Source of the DNA: an uncultured Alcanivorax sp.
GTDB taxonomy: Bacteria > Pseudomonadota > Gammaproteobacteria > Pseudomonadales > Alcanivoracaceae
Direction of reading: 5' to 3'
Assembly (NCBI RefSeq): GCF_947258575.1
Contig: NZ_CAMYIV010000006.1
Span: forward strand, 62,001-126,000
Length of the DNA: 64,000 nt
The first letter of the stretch is position 1. Every line of letters begins with the position of its first letter. Both the position numbers and the translations under genes were made by a program. The notes beneath the pieces were generated by a model that saw nothing but the letters and a program-made list of their open reading frames with translations, searched no databases and was not told where the DNA came from. This document shows positions 8,031 through 15,980 of the stretch, piece by piece.

Positions 8031-9023
8031 TCAGGTGCACTCCGCCCGTGTCTGATCCATCTTGCAGCGTACCTTGCGCAGCAGGCCGAGCATGTCCGGA
8101 TCGTAATAGCCTTGCTCGCGCAGTTGGTCGCGGGCTTCCTGCATCATCACTTCGTATTCACTCTTGTCGGCATCCGGGATCTGCACCCACCAGCGCTTGT
8201 CGACCTTTTCGGCCTCCTTGTCCAGCTGCTCGGTGATGCGGTTCAGGTTGTTGTAGAAATACTCGCGGGACTTCTGTGCCATCTCGGCGGGGAAACGGTC
8301 CTTCTTGGCAACCAACTGAATGGTTAGCTGGGCCAGCGGGTAGTCGATGATGCCGCCATCCGGGCTCAGTCCCTTGTAGAGTTCCAGCGCATCATAGGCC
8401 ACCAGTGGAGCGACGATGACATCGACCACGCCGTTGTTGAACTTGGTGGAGAAGTTGGTGATGTCGGATCCCACCGGGGTGGCGCCAACCTGGGAAACCA
8501 GAATGGCCTGGGTTTCATCATATTCCAGCACTGCTACACGCTTGCCGGCCGCCTTGGCCAGGGAGTTGACTTCCCGGTCGTTCACGAAGACATAGGCTGC
8601 ACCGGCCGGGGCCACGCCCATGACTTGATAGGACCCCTGGGAGAGTTTGTCGGCGGTTTGCGGGTGCGCCAGCACTTTCAGGACAACGTTCATGTGTTCC
8701 ATGGAGGGAATGGCGCCGATGGAATCGATGGTGCCGGCGTACTTGTTGAAGTTACGACCGCGGATACCCGTGATCAGGGCAGCATCACAGACGCCGGCCT
8801 TGAGATCTTCAGCAGCAATGGCTTCGTTGGTATGGGGAATCAGCTCCACTTCCAGTCCCCAGCCCAGGGCGGCAGTCTGCCAGTCTTTCATGGCACCCAT
8901 TACCGGACCCACGTTGCCGACGATATCAAAGACACAGATTTTGCGTTTGATGGATTCGGCCTGGGCGGCCAGCGAAGCGGTGAGGGCAAAGGCCGTAGTG
9001 ACGGCGATAATCAACTTCTTCAT
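8031..9023 (-). CDS. AdeT-like putative solute-binding protein, paralogue 1 (SBP1)
   Basis: A 330-residue periplasmic protein with a clean Sec signal peptide (MKKLIIAVTTAFALTASLAAQA). It resembles the Acinetobacter AdeT1/AdeT2 family, annotated as putative solute-binding proteins. Family blocks seen here: KICVFDIVG, LKAGVCDAALITGIRGR, AGAAYVFVNDR, AGKRVAVLEYD, KFNNGVVDV followed by APLVAYDALELYKG, and the C-terminal MLGLLRKVRCK with a final Cys. Four cysteines are shared by all five paralogues in this window and could form two disulfides. It lacks the N-terminal extension of SBP3 and SBP5. It stands alone here, 125 bp downstream of the AraC gene on the same strand, away from the TRAP locus at 24.8-29.4 kb. 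RBS AGGA is 7 nt from the ATG. Substrate unknown. Confidence 0.8.
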   Translation of the reverse strand: MKKLIIAVTTAFALTASLAAQAESIKRKICVFDIVGNVGPVMGAMKDWQTAALGWGLEVELIPHTNEAIAAEDLKAGVCDAALITGIRGRNFNKYAGTIDSIGAIPSMEHMNVVLKVLAHPQTADKLSQGSYQVMGVAPAGAAYVFVNDREVNSLAKAAGKRVAVLEYDETQAILVSQVGATPVGSDITNFSTKFNNGVVDVIVAPLVAYDALELYKGLSPDGGIIDYPLAQLTIQLVAKKDRFPAEMAQKSREYFYNNLNRITEQLDKEAEKVDKRWWVQIPDADKSEYEVMMQEARDQLREQGYYDPDMLGLLRKVRCKMDQTRAECT

Positions 9024-9148
9024 GGATCTATCCTGCTTGTTATTGCTGGTATGAAGGTGTGCAGCATGGTGCCCTTGATACTAGTGGGAATGATGGGGAA
9101 ATGGAAAAACCCAAGCGCCTGCCCCTGGAGCGATTAGGTCAATTTCCA

Positions 9149-10171
9149 TCAGTTACGGTCAGGGCGACTGGCACGACGGACTTCCCCCGGGGTACGTCCG
9201 GTCCAGCTGCGGTAGGCCTTGCTGAAGCTGGCCTGATCACTGTAACCGAGCTGGTCGGCGATCTTTTCCAGTGGCATGTCCGTTTCCAGCAGATAGCGGC
9301 TTGCGAAAGTTTCGCGGATGTCATTGCGGATGCCGCTGAAGGCAAAACCGGCCAGACCCAGATGACGCCGTACTGATCGCGGGCTCATGCCCAGTTTCTG
9401 AGCCACCCGCTCCAGGGTGCTGTCACGGCCCGGGCCGTTCATGATTTCGTGGCGCACCTTGATGACCACCTTCAGGCTGTTATCGCCCTGGATCTGTTCC
9501 CGGGAGCGGGCGGCGGCCAGGTAGGTGGCTACGCTGGCATCGTCATCCTTGGCCTGACGCCCCGATAGCGGCATCAATACCTGGTTATGTGGCCGGTTGA
9601 ACTTTACCTCTACACCGTCGGCCAGCCGCTGCCAGGCGAGACTGTTGCCGGGGCAGGCAAAATCAAATTCGAACGTGAACGTTCGACAGACCAGTGATGC
9701 CAGTGCATGGATGCTGCCCATGTAGATCTTGGCCACCATGGGTTTTAGTTTTTTCAGGTCCCAGTTGTCATGCAGGCGGATGGAAATCAGTTCGCCAGTG
9801 CAGTGAATTTCCATATCCATCAGTGGTAGCGATACCCGTAGATACTGCACCACCATGTTCACCAGCTTGCGGTAATCCTGTTGTCGCAACAGCGCAAATC
9901 CGAACAGCCCATGACCTTGCAGGTCCAGCTCCTGACCGAAACGAAACGGTGCGGTGTGATCGTTGAGTAGACGGTTGCCGTTGTGTAGCAGATGTTGCAC
10001 CTGCCGCATGGAAAGATAAGCGTCCGGATTGTCGAGCATATGACCATCAATGCCAGATCCTTCGAGCACTACCGTGCCATTAATTCCATGTTTTTGTACA
10101 AACCGCAAAAAGCGGCGGGCATAACGGACTGAGATGAGAGGAACGTCGAGTGCCATTCCGTCGTTTTTCAT
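9149..10171 (-). CDS. AraC-family transcriptional regulator
   Basis: A 340-residue regulator with an N-terminal ligand/dimerisation domain of the AraC 'arabinose-binding' type (about residues 15-200) and a C-terminal AraC double helix-turn-helix. The first HTH is LERVAQKLGMSPRSVRRHL; the second is MPLEKIADQLGYSDQASF, followed by the family signature SKAYRSWTGRTPGEVRR. Proteins of this layout in Pseudomonas and Alcanivorax activate metabolic genes. It is divergent from the 10364-19258 operon, so the 192-bp gap is the likely control region for both; it could also affect SBP1 downstream. Start at 10171 is the first Met; an alternative Met lies 15 bp inside. Confidence 0.9.
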   Translation of the reverse strand: MKNDGMALDVPLISVRYARRFLRFVQKHGINGTVVLEGSGIDGHMLDNPDAYLSMRQVQHLLHNGNRLLNDHTAPFRFGQELDLQGHGLFGFALLRQQDYRKLVNMVVQYLRVSLPLMDMEIHCTGELISIRLHDNWDLKKLKPMVAKIYMGSIHALASLVCRTFTFEFDFACPGNSLAWQRLADGVEVKFNRPHNQVLMPLSGRQAKDDDASVATYLAAARSREQIQGDNSLKVVIKVRHEIMNGPGRDSTLERVAQKLGMSPRSVRRHLGLAGFAFSGIRNDIRETFASRYLLETDMPLEKIADQLGYSDQASFSKAYRSWTGRTPGEVRRASRPDRN

Positions 10172-10363
10172 TTTTATTATGCCTGATGCAGTTGTTGTTA
10201 TGCTTGTGATGAAGCTCTCATTAGGCTGGCTATCTTGCCGGTTTTAAATACTGCTTGCCCTTTTTAACAAAAAAATGGCCGCTTTAACTATTAAGTCGGT
10301 CACCTTCCATGGAGATGATGAGCCCCGCTTTTTTGTGCATAAAAATAATCATGGAGCAGAAAA
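10172..10363. promoter_or_regulatory. Divergent control region of the AraC gene and the GH3-RND operon
   Basis: 192 bp, clearly AT-richer than the neighbouring genes. I find no unambiguous operator, but runs such as TTTTTAACAAAAAAATGG (10261-10278) are compatible with an activator-dependent promoter. A small frame at 10275-10478 overlaps the next gene out of phase and is treated as a shadow. Confidence 0.4.
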
Positions 10364-11137
10364 ATGCAAAGGGAAAAAACAGAAACCCTTAAAGCTCGTT
10401 ATCTACCCCTTTCCAAAGTATCAGTTCCGATCATGCGAAGAATGTATGAGATTTATTCGGGGTACTACGAAAATATAAGTCTGGATATTTTTTGTCGGGA
10501 CATGGTGGAAAAAAGTGGCGTGATCCTGGTGGAGGAAAAACCGACCAAGCGCGTGGTTGGTTTCTCTACCCTGAAAACCCTGGACATGAATGTGGCCGGC
10601 CGCCAGGTAAAAGGCGTCTTTAGTGGCGATACCATCATCGAAGAAAAATACTGGGGTAGCCGGGCTCTGCAGGTGACTTTTTTCTTTCGCATGATTCGTG
10701 AGAAGTTGCGTCATCCTTTTCGCCCCCTTTTCTGGTTGCTGATATCAAAAGGCTATAAAACCTATTTGTTGATGGCGAATAACTTCCACAATTACTACCC
10801 GCATCCGGAAGGAAAGAGTGACCAGCTTGCGCCTCTAGTGGATTCCTACTGTGAGCGCTTGTTTGCCGATTACTACTGTGAAGAGAAAAAACTGCTGGAT
10901 TTCGGTGAGGGTTATACTCACTTGAAATCCGATGTGGCAAACATTACCGCAGAAATGCGCCAGGCAAATGAAAAGATTCAATTTTTCGAAAAACGTAATC
11001 CTACCTGGAACCGGGGTACCGAATTGCCTTGTATCGGGGAAATCAACTTTTCCCTGCTGTTCAGTTACCCGTTCTCTCTGTGGCGTAAACAACGAAGAAA
11101 AACAAAAACGCAAATTGCAGCTGTAGCCTGCGAATAA
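10364..11137 (+). CDS. GNAT-like acyltransferase-fold protein (putative)
   Basis: A 257-residue soluble protein. The core VVGFSTLKTLDMNVAGRQVK, then GVFSGDTIIEEKYWGSRALQ, has the spacing of strands 3-5 and the acyl-CoA pyrophosphate loop of GNAT-fold enzymes, and the overall layout recalls N-acyl amino acid or acyl-homoserine-lactone synthases. I cannot assign a reaction. The C-terminus ends with a hydrophobic FSLLFSYPFSLW patch and a basic tail, possibly membrane-associated. RBS GGAG at 10353-10356 supports the ATG at 10364. It is the first gene of an operon with GH3, a second GNAT, an HxxxDG acyltransferase and an RND pump; codon usage is more AT-rich than in the genes that follow. Confidence 0.6.
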   Translation: MQREKTETLKARYLPLSKVSVPIMRRMYEIYSGYYENISLDIFCRDMVEKSGVILVEEKPTKRVVGFSTLKTLDMNVAGRQVKGVFSGDTIIEEKYWGSRALQVTFFFRMIREKLRHPFRPLFWLLISKGYKTYLLMANNFHNYYPHPEGKSDQLAPLVDSYCERLFADYYCEEKKLLDFGEGYTHLKSDVANITAEMRQANEKIQFFEKRNPTWNRGTELPCIGEINFSLLFSYPFSLWRKQRRKTKTQIAAVACE

Positions 11138-11150
11138 AACCGGGGTAACC

Positions 11151-12776
11151 ATGTTCGGACATCGTTTGCTCAAAATGGCCGCCTGGCCGGGGGAGCGGCG
11201 CTTTGCCGCCGGGCGGGCACATCTGGAAAGCGTGCAAAGGCGAAAACTGGCGTTGCTGCTGCGCAAGGTGGCAGCCTGTGAGGTCGGGCAGCGCCAGGGC
11301 ATAACGGCAGACTGGCACTGGGAGACCTTTGCCGAGCGCGTACCGGTCAGCGACTACGAGCACTGGCGTAACCCGGTTGATCGTGCTCGCGAGTCTGGTG
11401 GCAATGCCCTGATACAGTCTCCTGTGGTTCGCTATCAGCCCACCAGCGGATCCACTTCGGCGATCAAGTGGATTCCCTATACCCGCCATTTTCTCTCGGA
11501 ACTGGATAACGCCATCAGCCCCTGGATCGTGGACCTGTACCGTCAGTTCCCCAGGCTCAGGCAGGGCCGTCACTACTGGTCCATGTCCTGGGTGCCGACC
11601 TCGCTGCGGGACAACATGCGGGAGGATATCAACGACGATATTCAGCTCATGTCCATGGGAAAGCGGTTGTTGGCTGGTGCTACCCAGGCAGTACCCCAGG
11701 ATGTGTCTCTGGCGCGCACGTCCGAGGATTCCCTTTTTGCCACGCTGGCCTATCTGATCAGTGATTCTTCCTTGTCCATGATGTCCATCTGGAGCCCCAC
11801 TTTCGGTTTGGGCTTGCTCAAGTCCATGGCCACGTGGCGTGAGGAATTGGCCGAGGTGTTGGCGACCGGCTCCTGGGGCAACCGCATGCTGGGCAGCAAT
11901 ACCCAGTCCTGCCCCCGATCCACCCGGGGGGCGGAACTACTGCGTCAGTGGGATGGCCGCCTGAGTGCGGATTTCTTTATGACATTGTGGCCGTCACTGG
12001 CGCTGGTCAGTGCCTGGGATACTGCTGCGTCCGGGCCCTGGGCCCGGCAGCTGCACGCCCTGTTGCCGCAGGCGGCGTTCCAGGGCAAGGGGCTGTGGGC
12101 TACCGAAGGGGTGGTCACCATTCCCTATCAGGGGCAACACGCGCTGGCCTATCGCAGCCATGTGTATGAATTTCAGGACCCGTCCGATGGCACCATCTAT
12201 GCGCCCTGGGAACTGGAGCAGGGGCAGCAGGTGATGCCCTTGCTCAGTACCGGTAGTGGCCTGCTGCGCTATCGCCTGAAAGATCTGGTCCGTGTTGATG
12301 GCATGCCGGGGGGGATTCCTGCGCTGACCTTCCTGGGGCGTGCTGGTACCACGGACATGGTCGGTGAAAAACTCACCGCGGCGGCGCTGGATGCCGCGCT
12401 TGCCAGTATCGCCTTGCCGGTAAAAACCCTGCCTGTGTGCACGGTGGCAGTGGAGGATGCCGGTGAGGGTATTCCCGGTTATGTGCTGTTGCTGGAAGGG
12501 GAGAGCGCGGAAAGTGCAAAAGTGGCAACTGCCCTCGACAGTGCCCTGCAGCAACACTTTCATTACCAGCTGGCCCGCAATCTGGAACAGCTGGCACCGC
12601 TGCGTTGCGTCATTCACCCGGACATGCGCGAGCGTTACCTTCAGCAGTGCCGCGAGCGGGGCATGATCGAAGGCAACATCAAGATGGAGTCCCTGCAGTA
12701 CTGGCCCGGAGAGTTGCCGGTATGGCTTCGCCACTCGCAGGCATCGGCTCGGGCAGTCGGGGAGGCAGTGCTGTGA
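11151..12776 (+). CDS. GH3 family acyl-adenylating enzyme
   Basis: GH3 proteins activate a carboxylic acid with ATP and pass it to an amine, usually an amino acid (in plants, jasmonate and auxin conjugation). The 541-residue product has the family ATP-binding motif YQPTSGSTSAIKWIPYT (residues 95-111), a middle SMSWVPTSLRDNMREDINDD segment, and the C-terminal YRLKDLVRVDG hinge motif. Acid and amine here are unknown. It starts 13 bp after the upstream gene and its stop overlaps the next start (GTGA), so translation is coupled. Its place beside two GNAT-like proteins and a condensation-type acyltransferase suggests a small amide or ester product, exported by the RND pump at the end of the operon. 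Confidence 0.85.
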   Translation: MFGHRLLKMAAWPGERRFAAGRAHLESVQRRKLALLLRKVAACEVGQRQGITADWHWETFAERVPVSDYEHWRNPVDRARESGGNALIQSPVVRYQPTSGSTSAIKWIPYTRHFLSELDNAISPWIVDLYRQFPRLRQGRHYWSMSWVPTSLRDNMREDINDDIQLMSMGKRLLAGATQAVPQDVSLARTSEDSLFATLAYLISDSSLSMMSIWSPTFGLGLLKSMATWREELAEVLATGSWGNRMLGSNTQSCPRSTRGAELLRQWDGRLSADFFMTLWPSLALVSAWDTAASGPWARQLHALLPQAAFQGKGLWATEGVVTIPYQGQHALAYRSHVYEFQDPSDGTIYAPWELEQGQQVMPLLSTGSGLLRYRLKDLVRVDGMPGGIPALTFLGRAGTTDMVGEKLTAAALDAALASIALPVKTLPVCTVAVEDAGEGIPGYVLLLEGESAESAKVATALDSALQQHFHYQLARNLEQLAPLRCVIHPDMRERYLQQCRERGMIEGNIKMESLQYWPGELPVWLRHSQASARAVGEAVL

Positions 12777-13864
12777 GTTACCGCATACGCCAGGCCCGGC
12801 AGGAAGATAACGGCGCTATCCTGTCGCTGTTGCAGGGCACGCCTCAGCCCGGTGCAGTCACCCTGAATTTCGAACGTAATCCGGACTACTTTCGTGGCGC
12901 CCGGGTGACCTGTGAAGAGCCGGATGTCTGGGTGGCGGAGCCCCGTGAGGGCCAGGGCTCGATCGGCGCGGTCTACAATGTAGGCTGGCGCAATGTGTGG
13001 GTAAACGGGCAGGCGAAGCCGGTGCGTTACGCCCACGATTTGCGTATTGCACCACACTGTCGCGACGGCATGATTCTGCACCGGCTGTTTCGCCAATTGC
13101 GCAAGCAACTGGCGGACGGTGAGTGGATGCAGACCACGGTGTTGCGCGACAACATGGCGTCCCTGTCCACGGTGGCCAGTGGTCGAGCCGGGCTGCCCAC
13201 TTATTATCCGTCGGGCACCATTGAAACCAGCATGCTTTATACCCGGGCTCGCCCCCGCAAACTGCCTGACGATGTGGTCATTCGCCAGACTGGTGAGACA
13301 GACCTGGATGCTATTTCCCAGCTGCTGCGCTATCAAGGCGCCCAGAAACAGTTTTTCCCCTATTGGGATGTGTCTCGCGTGCGGGGTGATGCCTATTGCT
13401 ACGGGCTCAGCCCGAGCAACTTTATCGGCTTGTGGATTGGTGGAACGCTCAAGGGGCTGATGGGGTTCTGGGATCAGCAGGGTATCAAGCAGACACGAGT
13501 CCTGGCCTATGCCCGCGGCATGGGTGTCATGCGCCATCTTTACAACACCCACAGCCTGCTGCGTGGCGGTATGAAATTGCCGGCACCGGGCGGTGTGCTG
13601 TCCTACCTGACTCTGCACAGCCTGGTGGTGGAGGACAATCGCCCGGAGCTGCTCCGGCTGTTGCTGGACGATGCCATCAGCCGCTTCCATGGTCACTATG
13701 ATGCACTGGTATGTGGTTTTTTTGCCCAGGACCCGCTGGCCCGGGTGCCAGCGAGTTACCGTCGCAGGCTGTTGCTCAGCGACCATTTTCTGGTGAGCTA
13801 TGACGGCGATCCGCGAGACCAGCTCGACGGGCGCCTGCCCTATGTGGAGGTCGCTCGCCTGTGA
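12773..13864 (+). CDS. GNAT family acetyltransferase-like protein
   Basis: A 363-residue protein starting with YRIRQARQEDNGAILSLL, the classic GNAT N-terminus. A first GNAT-like unit reaches about residue 165 (RYAHDLRIAPHCRDGMILHR is the CoA loop region) and a second, more diverged half runs from VVIRQTGETDLDAISQLLR, so this looks like a tandem GNAT. The GTG start at 12773 is chosen because it overlaps the GH3 stop as GTGA and has GGAGG at 12761-12765; the long frame from 12605 is a run-in within GH3. The 3' end overlaps the next start by four bases. Likely transfers an acyl group to the GH3 product or precursor, by inference from context. Confidence 0.75.
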   Translation: MSYRIRQARQEDNGAILSLLQGTPQPGAVTLNFERNPDYFRGARVTCEEPDVWVAEPREGQGSIGAVYNVGWRNVWVNGQAKPVRYAHDLRIAPHCRDGMILHRLFRQLRKQLADGEWMQTTVLRDNMASLSTVASGRAGLPTYYPSGTIETSMLYTRARPRKLPDDVVIRQTGETDLDAISQLLRYQGAQKQFFPYWDVSRVRGDAYCYGLSPSNFIGLWIGGTLKGLMGFWDQQGIKQTRVLAYARGMGVMRHLYNTHSLLRGGMKLPAPGGVLSYLTLHSLVVEDNRPELLRLLLDDAISRFHGHYDALVCGFFAQDPLARVPASYRRRLLLSDHFLVSYDGDPRDQLDGRLPYVEVARL

Positions 13865-14820
13865 GTGCCAGCGCAACAGACTACATCGGCATGTGGTATC
13901 GGGCCCGCGCCCGGCTCGGTATTGATGATCGTATCGAGTTTATCTTCATCACGCCGGGTACCGGCAAGCGCCATACCGTTGCGCTGCGCCATCGAGACCA
14001 TGATGGCGTGGGGGGTATCGCCGAGTCCCTCAAGCGTATGGGGGTTCGTCAGCCAACCATGCCCCTCAGCCGTCAGACACGGGCGCCCTCGTTTTGGCGG
14101 CGCTGGCAGTCACGGCCAGAGCAACGTCTGCCACAATCGCCACAATGGCGTGCTTTTGACGCGTCTCTGCAGGAACAGCCGGATGAGCCACTGGTGCAGT
14201 GGCTGAGCCCGCAGCAGACCCGAGGGTTACGGCAGCGTGCCGACGCCAAGCGAGTGTCGCTCAACAGCCTGCTGTTGCTGGCTCTGCATCGTGCCGTGGC
14301 GGAGACCCTGATGACGGGCCCCGGTCCGGTGAGCTGGTGTTTCCCGGTGAATATGCGCGGGGTAGTGCCCATGGGGCGGCCGGGGATGAACCTGTCCAGC
14401 GCCTTTTATCTGACCGTGGATCGGGATGACACGCCAGAGCAGCTGGATCGCACTATCCGCAGCTACCTGAAAGCCAATATTCACTGGCGCTACTGGCACC
14501 TGGCCCGCATTGGCCGGGTGATCGGTCAGAGGGGGGTGGATTGGTTGTGTGGTCGCCTGCTCAACGGCCCCCAACACGCGGGGTCCTTTTCCAACCTGGG
14601 AGACTGGCAAATCGATTTTGTTTCTGGCGGCTTGCCTCCGGATACGGTGTTCGTTTGCTGCGGTCCGGGCAGCCCCAATCACCCGGTGGCTAATGGCATG
14701 ATGATCGTCAACGGCAGCCTCAATCTGGCGCTGAAGCTGCACCCCTCCCTGGGGGCATCACAGGCGGTGGCCGAGCAATGCCTGCAACGCTGGGTTGAAG
14801 GGCTGGGAGTGACGGCATGA
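13861..14820 (+). CDS. HxxxDG-type acyltransferase (condensation/chloramphenicol-acetyltransferase fold)
   Basis: A 319-residue protein with RHRDHDGVGGI near residues 43-52, i.e. the catalytic HxxxDG motif (His44, Asp48-Gly49) of CoA- or carrier-dependent acyltransferases and NRPS condensation domains. A second conserved area is WCFPVNMRGVVP, which corresponds to the middle of such folds, and SFSNLGDWQIDF may be the counterpart of the DFGWG region. It is shorter than a full condensation domain (about 430-450 residues), so a diverged wax-ester or alcohol-acyltransferase relative is also possible. GTG start in a four-base overlap with the preceding gene, and the stop overlaps the next ATG. Substrates unknown. 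Confidence 0.65.
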   Translation: MSASATDYIGMWYRARARLGIDDRIEFIFITPGTGKRHTVALRHRDHDGVGGIAESLKRMGVRQPTMPLSRQTRAPSFWRRWQSRPEQRLPQSPQWRAFDASLQEQPDEPLVQWLSPQQTRGLRQRADAKRVSLNSLLLLALHRAVAETLMTGPGPVSWCFPVNMRGVVPMGRPGMNLSSAFYLTVDRDDTPEQLDRTIRSYLKANIHWRYWHLARIGRVIGQRGVDWLCGRLLNGPQHAGSFSNLGDWQIDFVSGGLPPDTVFVCCGPGSPNHPVANGMMIVNGSLNLALKLHPSLGASQAVAEQCLQRWVEGLGVTA

Positions 14821-15980
14821 AACGGATTCTCAGTCTGCGTGCGTTGGTGGCCCTGCTAGCGTCCTTGGCCATGGGGCTGGCGGTGATCGCGCTCTATCTG
14901 GTGCCACCGGCTACCCCCACCCTGAAAACGGAAGACACCATACTCGCGCTAGATACCTGGCAAGTGGAATGGAAAGACGTGGTGATCCCGGTGCACAGTC
15001 AGGGCCTGGTTCGCGCTCGTCACGAATTACCCCTGAGTCTGGAAGTCTCCGGCCGGGTGCAGGAAGTATCGCCGCTGCTGGCGGACGGCGGGCGGGTCAC
15101 TGCTGGCGAGGTACTGCTGAAACTGGACCCGGAGCCCTTTGCCCTGGAAGTCACCGCCCAGCAGAACGCGGTCCACGCCGCGCGCCTGCACCTGGAAGAA
15201 ACCCGGGCGCGAGCGCGGGTGTCCGGGTCCTCCAAACGGTCTTCCGCACTGGGCCGTTTCGAGCCGCAACTGGACGAAGCCAACAGCCGGCTTGCTTCCG
15301 CCCGTGCCGGGTTGCGCCAGGCCCAGCGTAACCAGGAACAGACCGAGCTGGTGGCGCCCATCAGCGGGCGGCTCAAAGCCGTTCAGGTGATGGCCGGTCA
15401 GCAAATTCAGGCCGGCAGTGTGCTGGCGCGGTTATATCAGGAAGACATGGTGGAAGTGCGTCTGCCGGTGCGCGATGAATGGCTGGCTCTGCTTGGCATC
15501 ATGCCCGGCGATGAAACGACCCTGCGGCGGGTCAACGTTACCCTGCGCGGCCGCTTTGCCGGCCGCGATGGCCAGTGGCAGGGCACGGTGGTGCGGCGTG
15601 AGGGCGGCCTGAACAAGAACCGCATGATGCATCTGATCGTCCAGGTCACCAATTCGCAAGACGGCCTCCCCCTTGAGCCTGGCGTGCTGGTGCAGGCGGA
15701 GTTGCGTGGAGCGCCGACGCGCAACGTGGCGATGCTGCCCCGGGCGGCTCAGGCCGGCGAAAATACGGTCTGGGTACTGGATAAGCACAAGCGCTTGCGT
15801 CGTCAGTCGGTGGCAGTGCTGCATCACGATGACGACTACCTCTACCTGCACGATGGAGTGACAGCGTCGTCACGGGTGGTACTGGCCGGTGATCTGCAAC
15901 TGCTGGAAGGCATGCGTATCGATCCCCGCGTTCCTGCCAGTGGGCTGGCGGACCGTTCTGTCACTGAGACAACCCTGTGA
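14817..15980 (+). CDS. RND efflux adaptor (membrane fusion protein)
   Basis: A 387-residue periplasmic adaptor linking an RND pump to an outer-membrane channel. It has one N-terminal membrane anchor (about residues 8-28), a lipoyl-type half-motif (LEVSGRVQEVSPLLADGGRV), a helical hairpin (about 110-180: ALEVTAQQNAVHAARLHLEE... LRQAQRNQEQTEL), the returning lipoyl half (VAPISGRLKAVQVMAGQ) and a beta-barrel domain. No Cys lipobox is seen, so it is probably membrane-anchored rather than lipidated. ATGA overlap with the previous gene and GTGA overlap with the pump gene show tight coupling. No outer-membrane TolC-type gene lies in the window; a distant one is presumably used. Confidence 0.9.
   Translation: MKRILSLRALVALLASLAMGLAVIALYLVPPATPTLKTEDTILALDTWQVEWKDVVIPVHSQGLVRARHELPLSLEVSGRVQEVSPLLADGGRVTAGEVLLKLDPEPFALEVTAQQNAVHAARLHLEETRARARVSGSSKRSSALGRFEPQLDEANSRLASARAGLRQAQRNQEQTELVAPISGRLKAVQVMAGQQIQAGSVLARLYQEDMVEVRLPVRDEWLALLGIMPGDETTLRRVNVTLRGRFAGRDGQWQGTVVRREGGLNKNRMMHLIVQVTNSQDGLPLEPGVLVQAELRGAPTRNVAMLPRAAQAGENTVWVLDKHKRLRRQSVAVLHHDDDYLYLHDGVTASSRVVLAGDLQLLEGMRIDPRVPASGLADRSVTETTL

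Noticed and set aside
10275-10478. Small frame before the GNAT-like gene
   Set aside because: It overlaps the better supported frame at 10364 out of phase and has no good ribosome binding site.
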